Shown one piece after another: positions 8,059 through 16,811 of a stretch of DNA of 43,145 nucleotides. The notes beneath the pieces are model-generated. The model was not told where the DNA came from, searched no databases, and was given only the letters and a program-made list of their open reading frames with translations. This DNA comes from an uncultured Nitrospira sp. (GTDB taxonomy: Bacteria > Nitrospirota > Nitrospiria > Nitrospirales > Nitrospiraceae). Location of the stretch: contig CABVRX010000030.1 in assembly GCA_902500825.1 (NCBI GenBank), positions 1 to 43,145 on the forward strand, given 5' to 3'. The position numbers were made by a program, and so were the translations under genes. The first letter of the stretch is position 1. Each line of letters begins with the position of its first letter.

Positions 8059-9396
8059 CTAGAGCAGCAGGACGAGGTAAAGATCGTTGACGTTCGTGCC
8101 AGTAGGACCGGTATGGATATGACATTCCAGGGCTTTCAAAGCGGGGTAAGTATTGTGGCGATTCAAGGATGAGCGGAGATGAATGCCGAGTTTCTTCGCT
8201 TGCGCGACAGTGCTTCCACTGACAATCGCTCCGGCTGCATCAGTAGGTCCGTCCGTTCCGTCGGTGCCCAGAGCCACGACCCATGTGTTAGGAAGGCCGA
8301 CGATTTCAAATGCCGCAGCAGCGGCGAATTCCTGGGCGCGTCCACCCTTTCCACGGCCCGTGACCGTCACCGTGGTCTCGCCTCCCGCCACCAGGCAGCA
8401 TGGGCGCTTCAATCGACTACGACCTTCCGTCATCGCCTTGGCAAGAGCTGTCAATTGCGTTGCTGCCACACGAGCTTCTCCTGTGATGGGGAGAGAGACA
8501 AACTTGGTATGGAGACCCTCCTGTTGCGCGGCGCGTGCGACGGCTTCCAGCATCATCCGGTTGTTGCCTATGATGTGATGCTGCACGGAGCGCAGCCGGC
8601 GTGAACTTGGTTTCAGAGTTTCCAGCGCATCTCCCTTTCGACCTTGGTTCAAGTAGCGGCGTACGGCGGCGGGCACGGTATGCCAACTTCTATAGCGTTG
8701 CAGCACTTCTACTGCATCCGCAAATGTCGAGGGATCACCTGCCGTCGGCCCCGAGCCGATGGAACCGAGATCGTCGCCGATGACGTCCGAGAGTAAGAGT
8801 GTGACAATTCTTGCCCGAGTGGACGCTGTCAGCCCTCCTCCTTTGATAAATGAAAGATGTTTTCTGACGATATTTATCTCGTTAATTGTGGCACCGCTGC
8901 GGAGCAACAGGCGTGTCGTACGTTGCTTATCAGCCAGTGTCACGCCGGCGACTGGAGCCGGTAAAAGGCTGGACGCGCCGCCGGACAGGAGCACGATCAA
9001 CAGATCGCGTGGCGTCAGACGTTGCGTCAGCCGCAGCAGCCGTTGGGTTGCGTGTAGACCTGCACGATCAGGAATTGGATGGCTGGCTTCGAGCACAGTG
9101 ATTCGTTTAGTAGCGAGCGTGTGACCTGTCTTAACGATGACGAGTCCATCGTCCAACCGTGTCCCCAGTGCCGTCTCTAATGCCTGTGCCATCCTGGCCG
9201 ATGCCTTGCCGGCGCCGACCGCGATAATACGGTCGATATGCGAGAGATCATAGGTGCGACGTCCCACGGTCAGGGAGTGGCGATCGAGCGCGATGTGTCT
9301 GAGCAGAGCTTGGTAAGGATCTGCCGTACTCAGCCCTGCGGTTATCAGCTTTTGAAGGAGCGACCGTGCAGAAGAAGGGGGAAGGAGAAGCCGCAT
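8059..9396 (-). CDS. Glycerate 2-kinase (MOFRL-type, class II)
   Basis: The 445-residue protein matches the type-2 glycerate kinase family: an N-terminal DUF4147 domain (HIDRIIAVGAGKASARMAQA, then VLLSGGASSLLPAP and NIVRKHLSFIKGGGL) and a C-terminal MOFRL domain (VAGGETTVTVTGRGKGGRAQ, then ALGTDGTDGPTDAAGA). It phosphorylates D-glycerate to 2-phosphoglycerate with ATP in the cytoplasm. I use the ATG at 9394-9396, because a longer reading would overlap the upstream lytic transglycosylase; this leaves a 4-bp gap. In the same window gpmA interconverts 2- and 3-phosphoglycerate, and the downstream dikinase is also a phosphotransfer enzyme. Confidence 0.93.
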   Translation of the reverse strand: MRLLLPPSSARSLLQKLITAGLSTADPYQALLRHIALDRHSLTVGRRTYDLSHIDRIIAVGAGKASARMAQALETALGTRLDDGLVIVKTGHTLATKRITVLEASHPIPDRAGLHATQRLLRLTQRLTPRDLLIVLLSGGASSLLPAPVAGVTLADKQRTTRLLLRSGATINEINIVRKHLSFIKGGGLTASTRARIVTLLLSDVIGDDLGSIGSGPTAGDPSTFADAVEVLQRYRSWHTVPAAVRRYLNQGRKGDALETLKPSSRRLRSVQHHIIGNNRMMLEAVARAAQQEGLHTKFVSLPITGEARVAATQLTALAKAMTEGRSRLKRPCCLVAGGETTVTVTGRGKGGRAQEFAAAAAFEIVGLPNTWVVALGTDGTDGPTDAAGAIVSGSTVAQAKKLGIHLRSSLNRHNTYPALKALECHIHTGPTGTNVNDLYLVLLL

Positions 9397-9400
9397 GGCG

Positions 9401-10450
9401 TTACGGAATCTTTTCTTGCTTGAAGCAGCGGCTAGGACAGGTCTGCCGTGGCACGCGGATTTGATAGGTGCCATGAGGGAGCACATTCTTCTTAAACTCG
9501 GGATTCAGCATTTTGAGCTCAAGCAGATACGTGCCGAATTCTTCGGCGATCGAAGTCAGCGCCCGCTGAGACTCCTTGACATTCACCGTGATGGTTTCGG
9601 TTTCAAGCGGCATATAGAGATCCTTCTTGGTCAGCCCAAGATACTTTTCCGGCTGGGAGTAAATTTCCTTGGCGGCGATGATGCGAGGAACATACCGCAT
9701 GGTTTCCCGTGGGCCGTGCATCTTCCAAAAATCGGCTATTTTTTGTTCTTTGAGCAGCTTGCGGATCCGTTCCTCCCCGGCGTTGTAGGAGGCCATGGCC
9801 AAGAACCAATCATTGTCCTGAAAATCTTTGAGGTACTTGAGGTACTTCACTGCCGCTTCGGTCGACATTTCGAGATTTCGACGTTCATCTCGAACGGCGT
9901 CGCTCTTCAGTCGATACCGGCGCCCGGTGGAGGGGATGAACTGCCATGGGCCGGACGCCTTCGCTCGCGAATAGGCGGCCGAAATGCACTTACTCTCGAC
10001 CAGCAACATATACTTGAGATCATCCGGCAAACCGGTTTCGGCCAATTGTTTTTCTGCGGGAGGGAAACAACGTCCGGTACGCTTGGCGAGGATGATGCTT
10101 TCACCTTGATCTTCCAAGAATTGATAGAACTCGTATTCGATCCGTTCTCTCACTTGCCAGTTATCCAGAGGAACCGGCACTCCCGCAAACGTGATTTTGT
10201 CGGGAAGTTTGAACGAACTTAGAAAGAACCGTTCTCCCTCTCGTTTGATTTCCGGCAAAATGACCAGACGGTCTTCGGGTTCGGCCTGCGAATCAAGCAG
10301 GTCCGGTACGAGCAAATCCTTTTCCATATCCGATTTTTGACCGCCGTTATCCGGTGTTTCCGGTGTGGCCAGGGCTGAAGAAGAGATTGACAGGATAACG
10401 AGACCGATTCCAACCATAGAAGACACAAACTGCATACCACGGATGATCAT
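9401..10450 (-). CDS. Membrane-bound lytic murein transglycosylase (MltD-like, SLT domain)
   Basis: Starting at the ATG at 10448-10450, with GGAGGAG 7 bases upstream, the protein has 349 residues and an N-terminal export signal ending near SSSALA. The SLT domain follows: LPDDLKYMLLVESKCISAAY with the catalytic Glu in VES, ASGPWQFIPSTGRRYRL, and MASYNAGEERI. Near the C-terminus, VNVKESQRALTSIAEEFGT to GTYQIRVP resembles one degenerate LysM repeat. Lytic transglycosylases cleave the MurNAc-GlcNAc bond of peptidoglycan to give 1,6-anhydro ends. It is the first gene of a three-gene run with glycerate kinase and the dikinase; the combination is probably only convenience, since no functional link is evident. 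Confidence 0.9.
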   Translation of the reverse strand: MIIRGMQFVSSMVGIGLVILSISSSALATPETPDNGGQKSDMEKDLLVPDLLDSQAEPEDRLVILPEIKREGERFFLSSFKLPDKITFAGVPVPLDNWQVRERIEYEFYQFLEDQGESIILAKRTGRCFPPAEKQLAETGLPDDLKYMLLVESKCISAAYSRAKASGPWQFIPSTGRRYRLKSDAVRDERRNLEMSTEAAVKYLKYLKDFQDNDWFLAMASYNAGEERIRKLLKEQKIADFWKMHGPRETMRYVPRIIAAKEIYSQPEKYLGLTKKDLYMPLETETITVNVKESQRALTSIAEEFGTYLLELKMLNPEFKKNVLPHGTYQIRVPRQTCPSRCFKQEKIP

Positions 10451-10570
10451 GCTCGAACTCCTCCATTCCATTCAGAGGCCAGCCGTCATAAAACGCGAAG
10501 TTATGCTAACAGCTCAGTCAATCACCGACAAGCAGAATGGGGTTCCTGCTCGTGTTACACTGTCGCCTCT

Positions 10571-11257
10571 ATGAGCGCCCTGACAGTTCTAAACAAGATT
10601 ATCACTGAATGCATGGCCTGTCCTCGGTTGGTCGTCTATCGACAGACGATTGCACGAGAGAAACGGAAACAATATCGTGATTGGACTTACTGGGGGAGGC
10701 CGGTTCCCGGCTTCGGAGATCGCCACGCTCGACTCTATATTCTTGGGCTGGCTCCTGCGGCTCATGGTGGAAATCGGACGGGGCGTATGTTTACGGGTGA
10801 TCGGAGTGGGGATTGGCTGTATGACGCGTTGTATCGGTATGGGTTCGCCAACCAGGCTACTTCGCAACACAGAGATGATGGTCTATCGTTGACGGATTGT
10901 TATATCGGAGCCACCGTGCGGTGTGCGCCGCCGGGGAACAAACCTGTGCCGGATGAGTTTGAACGCTGCGGCCGATTCTTGCGTGAGGAGGTGTGTCTCC
11001 TGAAAAACCACCGCGTGGTGGTTGCTTTGGGAAAGATCGCCTTTGATCATTACCTGAAGCTCTGTCGGACTCAGGGTCGTTCTATACCGGCACCGATTCC
11101 AAAATTTGGGCATGGTGTCGTCTATCGCTTATCCTGGGGCGTGACACTGCTGGGTTCCTATCACCCCAGTCAACAGAATACGTTTACCGGAAAATTGACT
11201 CGCTCGATGTTCTACGCGGTGTTTCGGACAGCTAGAAAAGAAATTGACCGTCCGTAG
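10571..11257 (+). CDS. Uracil-DNA glycosylase, family 5 (UDGb type)
   Basis: The 228-residue protein has the N-terminal iron-sulphur cysteine pair (CMACPRLVVYR, about residues 15-25), the family 5 active-site motif GLAPAAHGGNRTGRMFTGD (about 58-76), further cysteines in DCYIGATVRC, and the C-terminal loop SYHPSQQNTFTGKLT. In motif A the position that is Asp/Asn in other families is Ala, as in UDGb enzymes, which remove uracil, hypoxanthine and other deaminated bases. It is transcribed divergently from the transglycosylase. No strong ribosome-binding site is visible before the ATG at 10571. Confidence 0.9.
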   Translation: MSALTVLNKIITECMACPRLVVYRQTIAREKRKQYRDWTYWGRPVPGFGDRHARLYILGLAPAAHGGNRTGRMFTGDRSGDWLYDALYRYGFANQATSQHRDDGLSLTDCYIGATVRCAPPGNKPVPDEFERCGRFLREEVCLLKNHRVVVALGKIAFDHYLKLCRTQGRSIPAPIPKFGHGVVYRLSWGVTLLGSYHPSQQNTFTGKLTRSMFYAVFRTARKEIDRP

Positions 11258-11328
11258 CGTATGGGAATGTCAACAGATGCTCGTCTTGTTGGCTGGCCTC
11301 CTTTCCGATCATCTTCCGTTTGAAGGGA

Positions 11329-11368
11329 AGCGGGGTGAACGCTCGTCGAACAGGGAGCCTACCCCGCT
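11329..11368. terminator. Possible bidirectional stem-loop between convergent genes
   Basis: AGCGGGGT at 11329-11336 pairs with ACCCCGCT at 11361-11368, a perfect 8-bp GC-rich stem with a 24-base loop. It lies in the gap between the converging glycosylase (+) and transaldolase (-) genes, as expected for a shared terminator. There is no clear T-run on either side, so factor-independent termination is uncertain. Confidence 0.4.
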
Positions 11369-11377
11369 CCTCAACTG

Positions 11378-12025
11378 TTATTGCTGTCCTTTCGCCTTCC
11401 AGTCGTCCAAGAACTTCTTCAGTCCGGCATCGGTCAGCGGGTGTTTGAAGAGCGCTTGAAACACGCTGTAAGGCATTGTGCAGATGTGGCCACCGGCTAA
11501 CGCTGCCTCGACGACGTGTTGCGGATGGCGGACGCTCGCCACTAACACCAAGGTCTTGTAGTCATAGTTCTTATAGATCGTCAGAATCTGTCGAATGAGG
11601 TCCATGCCGCTTGAACTAATATCATCGAGCCGTCCGATAAAAGGCGAGACGCACCAGGCACCGGCTTTGGCTGCCAGCAACGCCTGTGTTGGAGAGAAGC
11701 ATAGAGTTACGTTCACTCTGATGCCCTCTTCCGCCAACCGCTTCGTGGCTTTCAGCCCTTCCGGAATCAGTGGACATTTGACGACGATGTTCTTATGGAT
11801 CTTGGCGAGCTCTTTACCTTCTTTCACCATGGCGTCCGCTTCCACGCTCACGACCTCGGCGCTGATCGGTCCGTCCACGATCTTACACACCTCTTGCAGC
11901 ATTTCCTTGAAACTCCTGCCTTCCTTGACGACCAAGGAGGGATTCGTGGTCACTCCATCAAGCAAGCCAAGGCTTGCCGCTTCATGGATTTCCTTGACGT
12001 TGGCTGTATCGAGATAGATTTTCAT
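11378..12025 (-). CDS. Transaldolase, short FSA/TalC-type
   Basis: The 215-residue length and sequence match the small transaldolase/fructose-6-phosphate aldolase subfamily: [31 protein letters not shown], and [16 protein letters not shown] with the Schiff-base Lys at about residue 83. The C-terminal TIM-barrel motifs follow ([18 protein letters not shown]). It transfers a dihydroxyacetone unit between sugar phosphates (transaldolase) or cleaves fructose 6-phosphate; distinguishing the two needs more than the motifs. The Phe/Tyr checks used in the literature cannot be settled by eye. It stands alone between convergent and divergent neighbours. Confidence 0.93.
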   Translation of the reverse strand: MKIYLDTANVKEIHEAASLGLLDGVTTNPSLVVKEGRSFKEMLQEVCKIVDGPISAEVVSVEADAMVKEGKELAKIHKNIVVKCPLIPEGLKATKRLAEEGIRVNVTLCFSPTQALLAAKAGAWCVSPFIGRLDDISSSGMDLIRQILTIYKNYDYKTLVLVASVRHPQHVVEAALAGGHICTMPYSVFQALFKHPLTDAGLKKFLDDWKAKGQQ

Positions 12026-12196
12026 GATTGTCCCTTTCTTAGCGAAGAGATCGTGAGAGGATACCGTTACTATCGGTCATTTTATGGAGAACTCAACTTC
12101 ACTGCAAGAAGCCGTCACGAAAGTTTGACAGGTTTTTGAGGGGAGGATAGAATTTTGCGATTGACAGTGGCCATTGATCGTAGAGGAGATATCCCG

Positions 12197-12508
12197 ATGC
12201 AACGATTTATCTGGTTACTGCTCTTTTCCCTTATAATTTCATCCTGCTCAGGGAAGAACCCATATCTAGAAGCTTCATTGAAACCGGCCGAGCTTCAGGG
12301 AAAGGATAAGGGGTGGTTCGAAAAAAACTGGGGCGCTCCGGACGGCAAAGCATCCCGGTTTTTTGGTGGAGAGACCTGGATCTACTATCGTATTGCCGGA
12401 GGCACGTCAGGGAAGCCACTCTTCAATTTCTCTCCCAATCAATGTCAGATTACTCTCAAGTTTGACAAAGACGAAAAACTTTCCGACTATACCTACTCAG
12501 GCTGCTAA
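12197..12508 (+). CDS. Small lipoprotein of unknown function
   Basis: The ATG at 12197 is preceded by AGAGGAG, 8 bases away, and gives a 103-residue protein with a lipoprotein signal (MQRFIWLLLFSLIISSCSG, Cys about 17). The mature part contains GWFEKNWGAPDGKASRFFGG and ETWIYYRIAGG, then a beta-rich end with two further cysteines. The GxPDGKxxxFxGGExWxY pattern resembles the SmpA/BamE-like fold (short lipoproteins in which 'WGxPdxxxxxxxGxxWxY' is common), but that is an inference from pattern only. It is monocistronic and faces the YHS-like gene. Confidence 0.75.
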   Translation: MQRFIWLLLFSLIISSCSGKNPYLEASLKPAELQGKDKGWFEKNWGAPDGKASRFFGGETWIYYRIAGGTSGKPLFNFSPNQCQITLKFDKDEKLSDYTYSGC

Positions 12509-12575
12509 CCAACTTGTTGCAAGCCTGCTGGATTCCTTCTACCGCAATGATTTCAGGTAGTTCCTCAATACTCTC

Positions 12576-12848
12576 CTAGACGGGGTGCTCACTTCGGAAC
12601 TTCACCGAACACTCCTGGCTGCAGAAACAGTATTCCCGTCCCCCGATTGTTTCGATCAGGGCGATTCGCTTCGGGACGAATATGTGACATACCGGATCCT
12701 CAATCATCTGGTCTTGTTCTTCCTCTTGAACCTGCGAGTCTGATTTCTTCCGGCCATCCCGAATCGGCGTTGTGAATCCACGAAACATTTGTCGGAGCAA
12801 GAGGTAGAGAACCGTGAGAAGTAAAACGACTAGGATTATTCTATACAT
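12576..12848 (-). CDS. Membrane-anchored YHS/TRASH-like metal-binding protein
   Basis: The 90 residues begin with a single membrane segment (IILVVLLLTVLYLLL, about residues 4-18), an acidic Gln/Glu-rich linker, and then a YHS-like unit: MIEDPVCHIFVPKRIAL and REYCFCSQECSVKFRSEHP. The C-x(n)-CFCSQEC cysteines are those that bind a metal ion in YHS/TRASH domains. The likely topology is N-in with a cytoplasmic domain, by the positive-inside rule for the region after the segment, but this is inferred. The target metal and partner are unknown. It converges on the small lipoprotein gene at 12197-12508. Confidence 0.8.
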   Translation of the reverse strand: MYRIILVVLLLTVLYLLLRQMFRGFTTPIRDGRKKSDSQVQEEEQDQMIEDPVCHIFVPKRIALIETIGGREYCFCSQECSVKFRSEHPV

Positions 12849-13052
12849 AGTGGTCTATTCCAAAAACACCACAATCCTATGAAAGCCGTGATGGCCTGTC
12901 AAGATAAGCACCGGTGGTTGACCGTGAGATACTACTGGGAGAGACATGCACAAACGACCTATGCTCATAGGTCCGATTGGGACTCTTGTCAGTGCCGTCC
13001 AGTACTTCAGGAGGATTGGCTTGCCCTGTCCCGTGGTGCTAAAGTGCCCTCC

Positions 13053-13205
13053 ATGAAAACCTGTGATAAATGCCATGGGGCTATGCTACCAGAACGAGCG
13101 GTGGATTTGGACGCCGGACTGGCGATCACCGTGTTTGCCTGTTTGAATTGTGGTCGTCGGAAGGCAGCGGATCAGGAACCTCGGCCGATCACGGCTCGAC
13201 ATTAA
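13053..13205 (+). CDS. Short zinc-ribbon protein
   Basis: The 50-residue peptide starts at the ATG at 13053. It has two CxxC knuckles, CDKC (residues 4-7) and CLNC (about 30-33), separated by about 22 residues with the pattern ERAVDLDAGLAITVFA. This forms a simple treble-clef or ribbon zinc site. Very short ribbon proteins like this are common and mostly uncharacterised. A longer in-frame reading from 12879 has no protein-like character upstream and lacks a binding site. No neighbour suggests a role. Confidence 0.6.
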   Translation: MKTCDKCHGAMLPERAVDLDAGLAITVFACLNCGRRKAADQEPRPITARH

Positions 13206-13592
13206 TCCTAAATCCTGCCGTCGAACCCCAAGTCACCACCTTCTGATGAGCAGAGGCCATGAGGTGCTTGTAAGGCACCTTCCACGCCAATGTGGGTAAT
13301 GGCGCCTGTCTTTTCGGATACGCCACTGCTCTATGAGCGAACATTACAGAAATCACCCAAACGCATTGAATCCCTCACGCACAACTCTGACTTTCTACAC
13401 AACCCCCGGTCTTGAAGTCGACAGGATTGCCGAGCCGTCTTTTTCAGTCAGCTGTACTTTGCGCAGGAGCTGGTGCATGAGACGCACTGCAAGCACTTGG
13501 TTGAATACTCGCTAAAAACACAGGCGGCTGCACACGGTGAAGTGATGAAAGAGGGGTCAGCGAAGACTCAGGACGTCCATCATATCGTATAA
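13206..13592 (+). other. Intergenic region with a possible decayed small gene
   Basis: No intact gene is visible between the zinc-ribbon gene and dapB. In the plus direction, an ATG at 13333 opens a frame to about 13435, after which a frame one base out of register (from about 13437 to the TAA at 13590-13592) reads FFSQLYFAQELVHETHC, then KHLVEYSLKTQAAAHGEVM. That reads like real helical protein rather than noise. The switch falls at CGTCTTTTTCAG, a T5 tract. This may be a gene of about 85 codons inactivated by one lost base, or chance; it overlaps the last codons of dapB on the other strand. A small hairpin (AGGTGC/GCACCT) lies near 13262-13281. Confidence 0.25.
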
Positions 13593-14360
13593 GCCAGCCG
13601 GCTGACGGACGACCCACCTCGCGGCACGCAGGGCTCCGCGAGCGAACGTATCGCGGCTGCTGGCTCGGTGGGTGACCTCGATTCGCTCTCCCATGCCACC
13701 GAAGAGGATCGTGTGGTCTCCGACGATATCGCCTGCGCGGATGGTTTGTATGCCGATCTCTCCTTTTGTTCGCTCACCGATCAATCCCTTGCGGGTATAA
13801 ACTCCGACTTGGTTCAAATCTCGGCTCACTGAACGGGCGAGGACCTCGGCAATCTTAAGGGCTGTGCCGCTTGGCGCATCCTTCTTCAGCCTGTGGTGAG
13901 CCTCAATAACCTCAATGTCGTAATCGTCTCCAAGTGTTCTGGCCATCTCACCGATCACTTTGCAGATCAGGTTGATTCCGACGCTCATGTTCGGAGAAAA
14001 AACGCAGGGAATCTGCTGGGCCAGTGAATTCAGCTCCTCGAGTTGCACGGCCGAAAATCCGGTCGTCCCGATTACCATGGCACGTCGATGGCGAGCAACC
14101 GTCCGCATATGATCAAGTGTTGCAGCCGGCGCGGAAAAATCGATGACAACTTCTCCTCGCTCCATCAGATCAGCGAGATCTTCCGTGATGGGAAGACCTG
14201 AACGACCCGATCCAGCAATTTCACCCGCATCCTCTCCTAGGGCCGGATGACCTTTCCCCTCTAAAGCTCCTGCCAGTGTCAAAGCCGTAGAATCTCTGAT
14301 CAGCGACACTAGTCGACAGCCCATTCGACCGGCTGCACCCGCTACAATGACCTTAATCAT
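13557..14360 (-). CDS. dapB: 4-hydroxy-tetrahydrodipicolinate reductase
   Basis: The 267-residue protein has the NAD(P)-binding Rossmann motif VAGAAGRMG (about residues 6-14), the catalytic segment EVIEAHHRLKKDAPSGTALK (about 152-171) with its His-His pair and Lys, and the C-terminal HRASSRDTFARGALRAARW. It reduces 4-hydroxy-tetrahydrodipicolinate to tetrahydrodipicolinate in the lysine/diaminopimelate pathway. It is the last gene of the arg-dap run, 27 bp after dapA. Confidence 0.97.
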   Translation of the reverse strand: MIKVIVAGAAGRMGCRLVSLIRDSTALTLAGALEGKGHPALGEDAGEIAGSGRSGLPITEDLADLMERGEVVIDFSAPAATLDHMRTVARHRRAMVIGTTGFSAVQLEELNSLAQQIPCVFSPNMSVGINLICKVIGEMARTLGDDYDIEVIEAHHRLKKDAPSGTALKIAEVLARSVSRDLNQVGVYTRKGLIGERTKGEIGIQTIRAGDIVGDHTILFGGMGERIEVTHRASSRDTFARGALRAARWVVRQPAGLYDMMDVLSLR

Positions 14361-14387
14361 CTTGTTGTGCCCTCAGATATTACTACA

Positions 14388-15266
14388 TCAGATCAACGCC
14401 GCATCTTCGAGGACACGAATCAACTTTTCGCGCGTGTCCTGAGCCATTGGGCAGAGCGGCAAGCGCAGTTCCGGATCAATTTTCCTCATAAGCCCCAACG
14501 CTTCTTTGACCGGAATGGGATTGGTTTCGTAGAACAACGCGGCAAAGAGGGGAGAAAGCTTAAAATGAATTCTTCGCGCTTCGTCGACTCTCCCGTCGGC
14601 AAATGCTTTCACAAGCCCAGCCATTTCCATCGGCATGATATTAGCAGTTACGGTGATCACACCTTTCCCGCCGACAGCCATCATCGGTAGCGTGAGAGAA
14701 TCGTCGCCGGCCAGCACGGTCAAGCGGTCACCACACATCTGCACGATATCGGATGCCTGTTGGACGGAGCCACTCCCTTCCTTGACCCCGACGATCGTGT
14801 GAACGGCTGAGAGTCGGGCGATCGTAGACGGGAGCATGTTGACTCCGGTGCGACCGGGAATATTGTATAGGACTAAAGGCAGGTCGACGGCCTCCGCCAC
14901 CGCTCTATAGTGTCGATAGAGGCCTTCCTGTGTTGGTTTGTTGTAGTAAGGGGTAATGAGCAATGCGCCGTCGGCCCCAGCGTGTTTCGCGTGTTTCGTG
15001 AGTTCGATGGCTTCTTCCGTGCTGTTGGAACCGGTTCCCGCAATGACCGGTACCCGTCGGCGGACTACCTCGACCGTCAACTCAATCACCCGATTATGCT
15101 CGCTATGAGAAAGCGTGGCTGACTCACCGGTGGTTCCACAGGGGACAATGCCGCTGGTACCATTGGCAATCTGCCATTCGATCAACTCGGCCAGAGCACG
15201 CTCGTCGACTTTGCCCTGTCGAAACGGCGTGACAATAGCGATAAGCGATCCGGTAAACATACTCAT
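14388..15266 (-). CDS. dapA: 4-hydroxy-tetrahydrodipicolinate synthase
   Basis: The 292 residues match DapA closely: GTTGESATLSHSEHNRVIE (the GTTGE substrate loop), YYNKPTQEGLYRHYRAV, VLYNIPGRTGVNM with the catalytic Tyr, and VGVKEGSGSVQQ with the Schiff-base Lys. It condenses pyruvate with aspartate semialdehyde, the committed step to diaminopimelate and lysine. Its ATG overlaps the lysA stop by four bases (ATGA, 15263-15266), so the pair is translationally coupled. Feedback by lysine is common in the family but not visible in sequence. Confidence 0.97.
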   Translation of the reverse strand: MSMFTGSLIAIVTPFRQGKVDERALAELIEWQIANGTSGIVPCGTTGESATLSHSEHNRVIELTVEVVRRRVPVIAGTGSNSTEEAIELTKHAKHAGADGALLITPYYNKPTQEGLYRHYRAVAEAVDLPLVLYNIPGRTGVNMLPSTIARLSAVHTIVGVKEGSGSVQQASDIVQMCGDRLTVLAGDDSLTLPMMAVGGKGVITVTANIMPMEMAGLVKAFADGRVDEARRIHFKLSPLFAALFYETNPIPVKEALGLMRKIDPELRLPLCPMAQDTREKLIRVLEDAALI

Positions 15267-16534
15267 TCCGTTTCGTTAAAGAACGAGGGAATATTCTCGC
15301 CTCGTATGAGATCGTCGTATGTTTCTCGTTCACGAATGACGTGAAACTCTCCGTCCTTGACGAGTACTTCCGGGACACGAGGCCGGGAGTTATAATTCGA
15401 TGCCATCACAAAGCCATACGCTCCCGCGCTCATGACCGCCAACAACTCACCGGGCTTGACGCCCGGCAACGATCGATCCTTGGCCAAAAAATCACCTGAT
15501 TCACAGACAGGTCCGACGATATCCACCGTCTGTCTGGTCCGATGGACTGCTTCTTCCATCACAGGGCGAATTTCGTGATAGGCGCCGTACAAGCTCGGCC
15601 GAATCAAATCGTTCATGGCGGCATCGACGATGACGAAGTGCTTCGTCTCTCCGGCCTTCTCATACAGAGCCCTTGTTACCAGGATGCCGGCGTTCCCGAC
15701 GATGACACGGCCGGGCTCCATGACCAGCGTCAGCCCTAAATCTTTAACGAGCGGCGAAATTGCGTCAGCCAGGTCCTGCGGCAAAGGCGGCTTCTCCTCG
15801 GAATAGGTAATGCCGAGCCCGCCTCCGATGTTCAGATAGCGGATGTTGATGCCATGGTTCTTCAACGTATCGATGAGCGCCACGACCTTCTTGAGCGAAT
15901 CAACGAACGGCGTCACATCCGTCAATTGCGAACCGATGTGAGCATGGACGCCCACGACGTCGGTATGGCTCAGCGCGGACGCCATTTTGTATTCTTCCAG
16001 CGCGCGATCCGAGGCGATGCCGAACTTGCTTTTCTTCATCCCCGTTGAAATGTAGGGATGTGTTTTCGGGTCCACGTCCGGATTAATGCGCAACGCGATC
16101 CGCGCTTTTTTACCGACCGAAGCCGCCACCTCGTTGATCGCGTGGATCTCAGCCGACGACTCGACATTGAACATGAGGATGTCGGCATTCAACGCTTCTC
16201 GGATCTCATCCGACGATTTTCCGACGCCGGCAAACACGATTTTGGAGGCCGGCACGCCGGCCTTGAGGGCTCGGAACAGCTCGCCGCCCGACACAATGTC
16301 CGCGCCGCTGCCTTCCTTGGCCATCAGGCGAAGGATGGCCAGATTGGAATTGGCTTTCATCGCAAACGCGATGACGTGCGGGATATTTTTGAATGCGCCG
16401 TCGTAGGCGTGAAAATGCCGGAGGAGCGTCGCATGACTGTAGATATAGCAGGGAGTGCCGATCGCCTTCGCCACGCGGCTGACCGGTACTTGCTCGCAGT
16501 ACAATTCGCCATGGTGATACTCGAAACTATGCAT
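15263..16534 (-). CDS. lysA: Diaminopimelate decarboxylase
   Basis: The 423-residue PLP enzyme (alanine-racemase fold type III) shows AFAMKANSNLAILRLMAKEG with the PLP Lys, GSGADIVSGGELFRAL, HAHIGSQLTD, the glycine-rich phosphate loop NIGGGLGITY, and GPVCESGDFLAKDRSL with the CESGD substrate motif. It decarboxylates meso-diaminopimelate to lysine. In this operon it comes before dapA and dapB, out of pathway order. A 49-bp gap separates it from the small lipoprotein gene upstream. Confidence 0.97.
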   Translation of the reverse strand: MHSFEYHHGELYCEQVPVSRVAKAIGTPCYIYSHATLLRHFHAYDGAFKNIPHVIAFAMKANSNLAILRLMAKEGSGADIVSGGELFRALKAGVPASKIVFAGVGKSSDEIREALNADILMFNVESSAEIHAINEVAASVGKKARIALRINPDVDPKTHPYISTGMKKSKFGIASDRALEEYKMASALSHTDVVGVHAHIGSQLTDVTPFVDSLKKVVALIDTLKNHGINIRYLNIGGGLGITYSEEKPPLPQDLADAISPLVKDLGLTLVMEPGRVIVGNAGILVTRALYEKAGETKHFVIVDAAMNDLIRPSLYGAYHEIRPVMEEAVHRTRQTVDIVGPVCESGDFLAKDRSLPGVKPGELLAVMSAGAYGFVMASNYNSRPRVPEVLVKDGEFHVIRERETYDDLIRGENIPSFFNETE

Positions 16535-16583
16535 CGCGTGATTCCTCGTGTGAAACCAATTACATCAGGCCAAAGAGACCTGT

Positions 16584-16811
16584 TTACCGTATTCCCACCG
16601 GCTGCGATGGAGGTAGGTCGATGTCCTGGCTTCCCAGGGTCGAATACGGTTCAGTTGATTCTGTCGTTTGCCGCTCTGCCTCAAGAGCATGTTGTCTTTT
16701 CTGCTTCTCGATCGTGGGCGCCACTCCGACGTATTCCGGGGGAACCGGTGATCCCACCACCCCACAAGAAATCAGAAACCCCGCCGACACGAGTAGGATG
16801 ACCGCTCTCAT
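16584..16811 (-). CDS. Small proline-rich lipoprotein between argH and lysA
   Basis: The 75-residue protein has a short lipoprotein signal (MRAVILLVSAGFLISCG; lipidated Cys about 16), then GSPVPPEYVGVAPTIEKQKR and a polar tail ending PPSQPVG. The pattern after the cysteine (G.xGxPxPPExVGxxPxIE) is what I recall for very small LptM/LppL-type lipoproteins, often found beside lysA. In those proteins the mature part is tiny and can interact with outer-membrane assembly machinery, though that role is not shown here. Its ATG overlaps the argH stop (ATGA, 16808-16811). Confidence 0.75.
   Translation of the reverse strand: MRAVILLVSAGFLISCGVVGSPVPPEYVGVAPTIEKQKRQHALEAERQTTESTEPYSTLGSQDIDLPPSQPVGIR

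Noticed and set aside
9395..10222. 275-codon plus-strand frame over the transglycosylase gene
   Set aside because: It is a shadow of the minus-strand gene, whose SLT motifs are unambiguous.
13262..13281. Possible terminator hairpin AGGTGC...GCACCT
   Set aside because: It has only a 6-bp stem, no T-run and no gene ending directly before it.
15854..16801. Long plus-strand frames opposite lysA and the small lipoprotein
   Set aside because: LysA motifs on the other strand leave no doubt; the plus frames lack coherent protein features.
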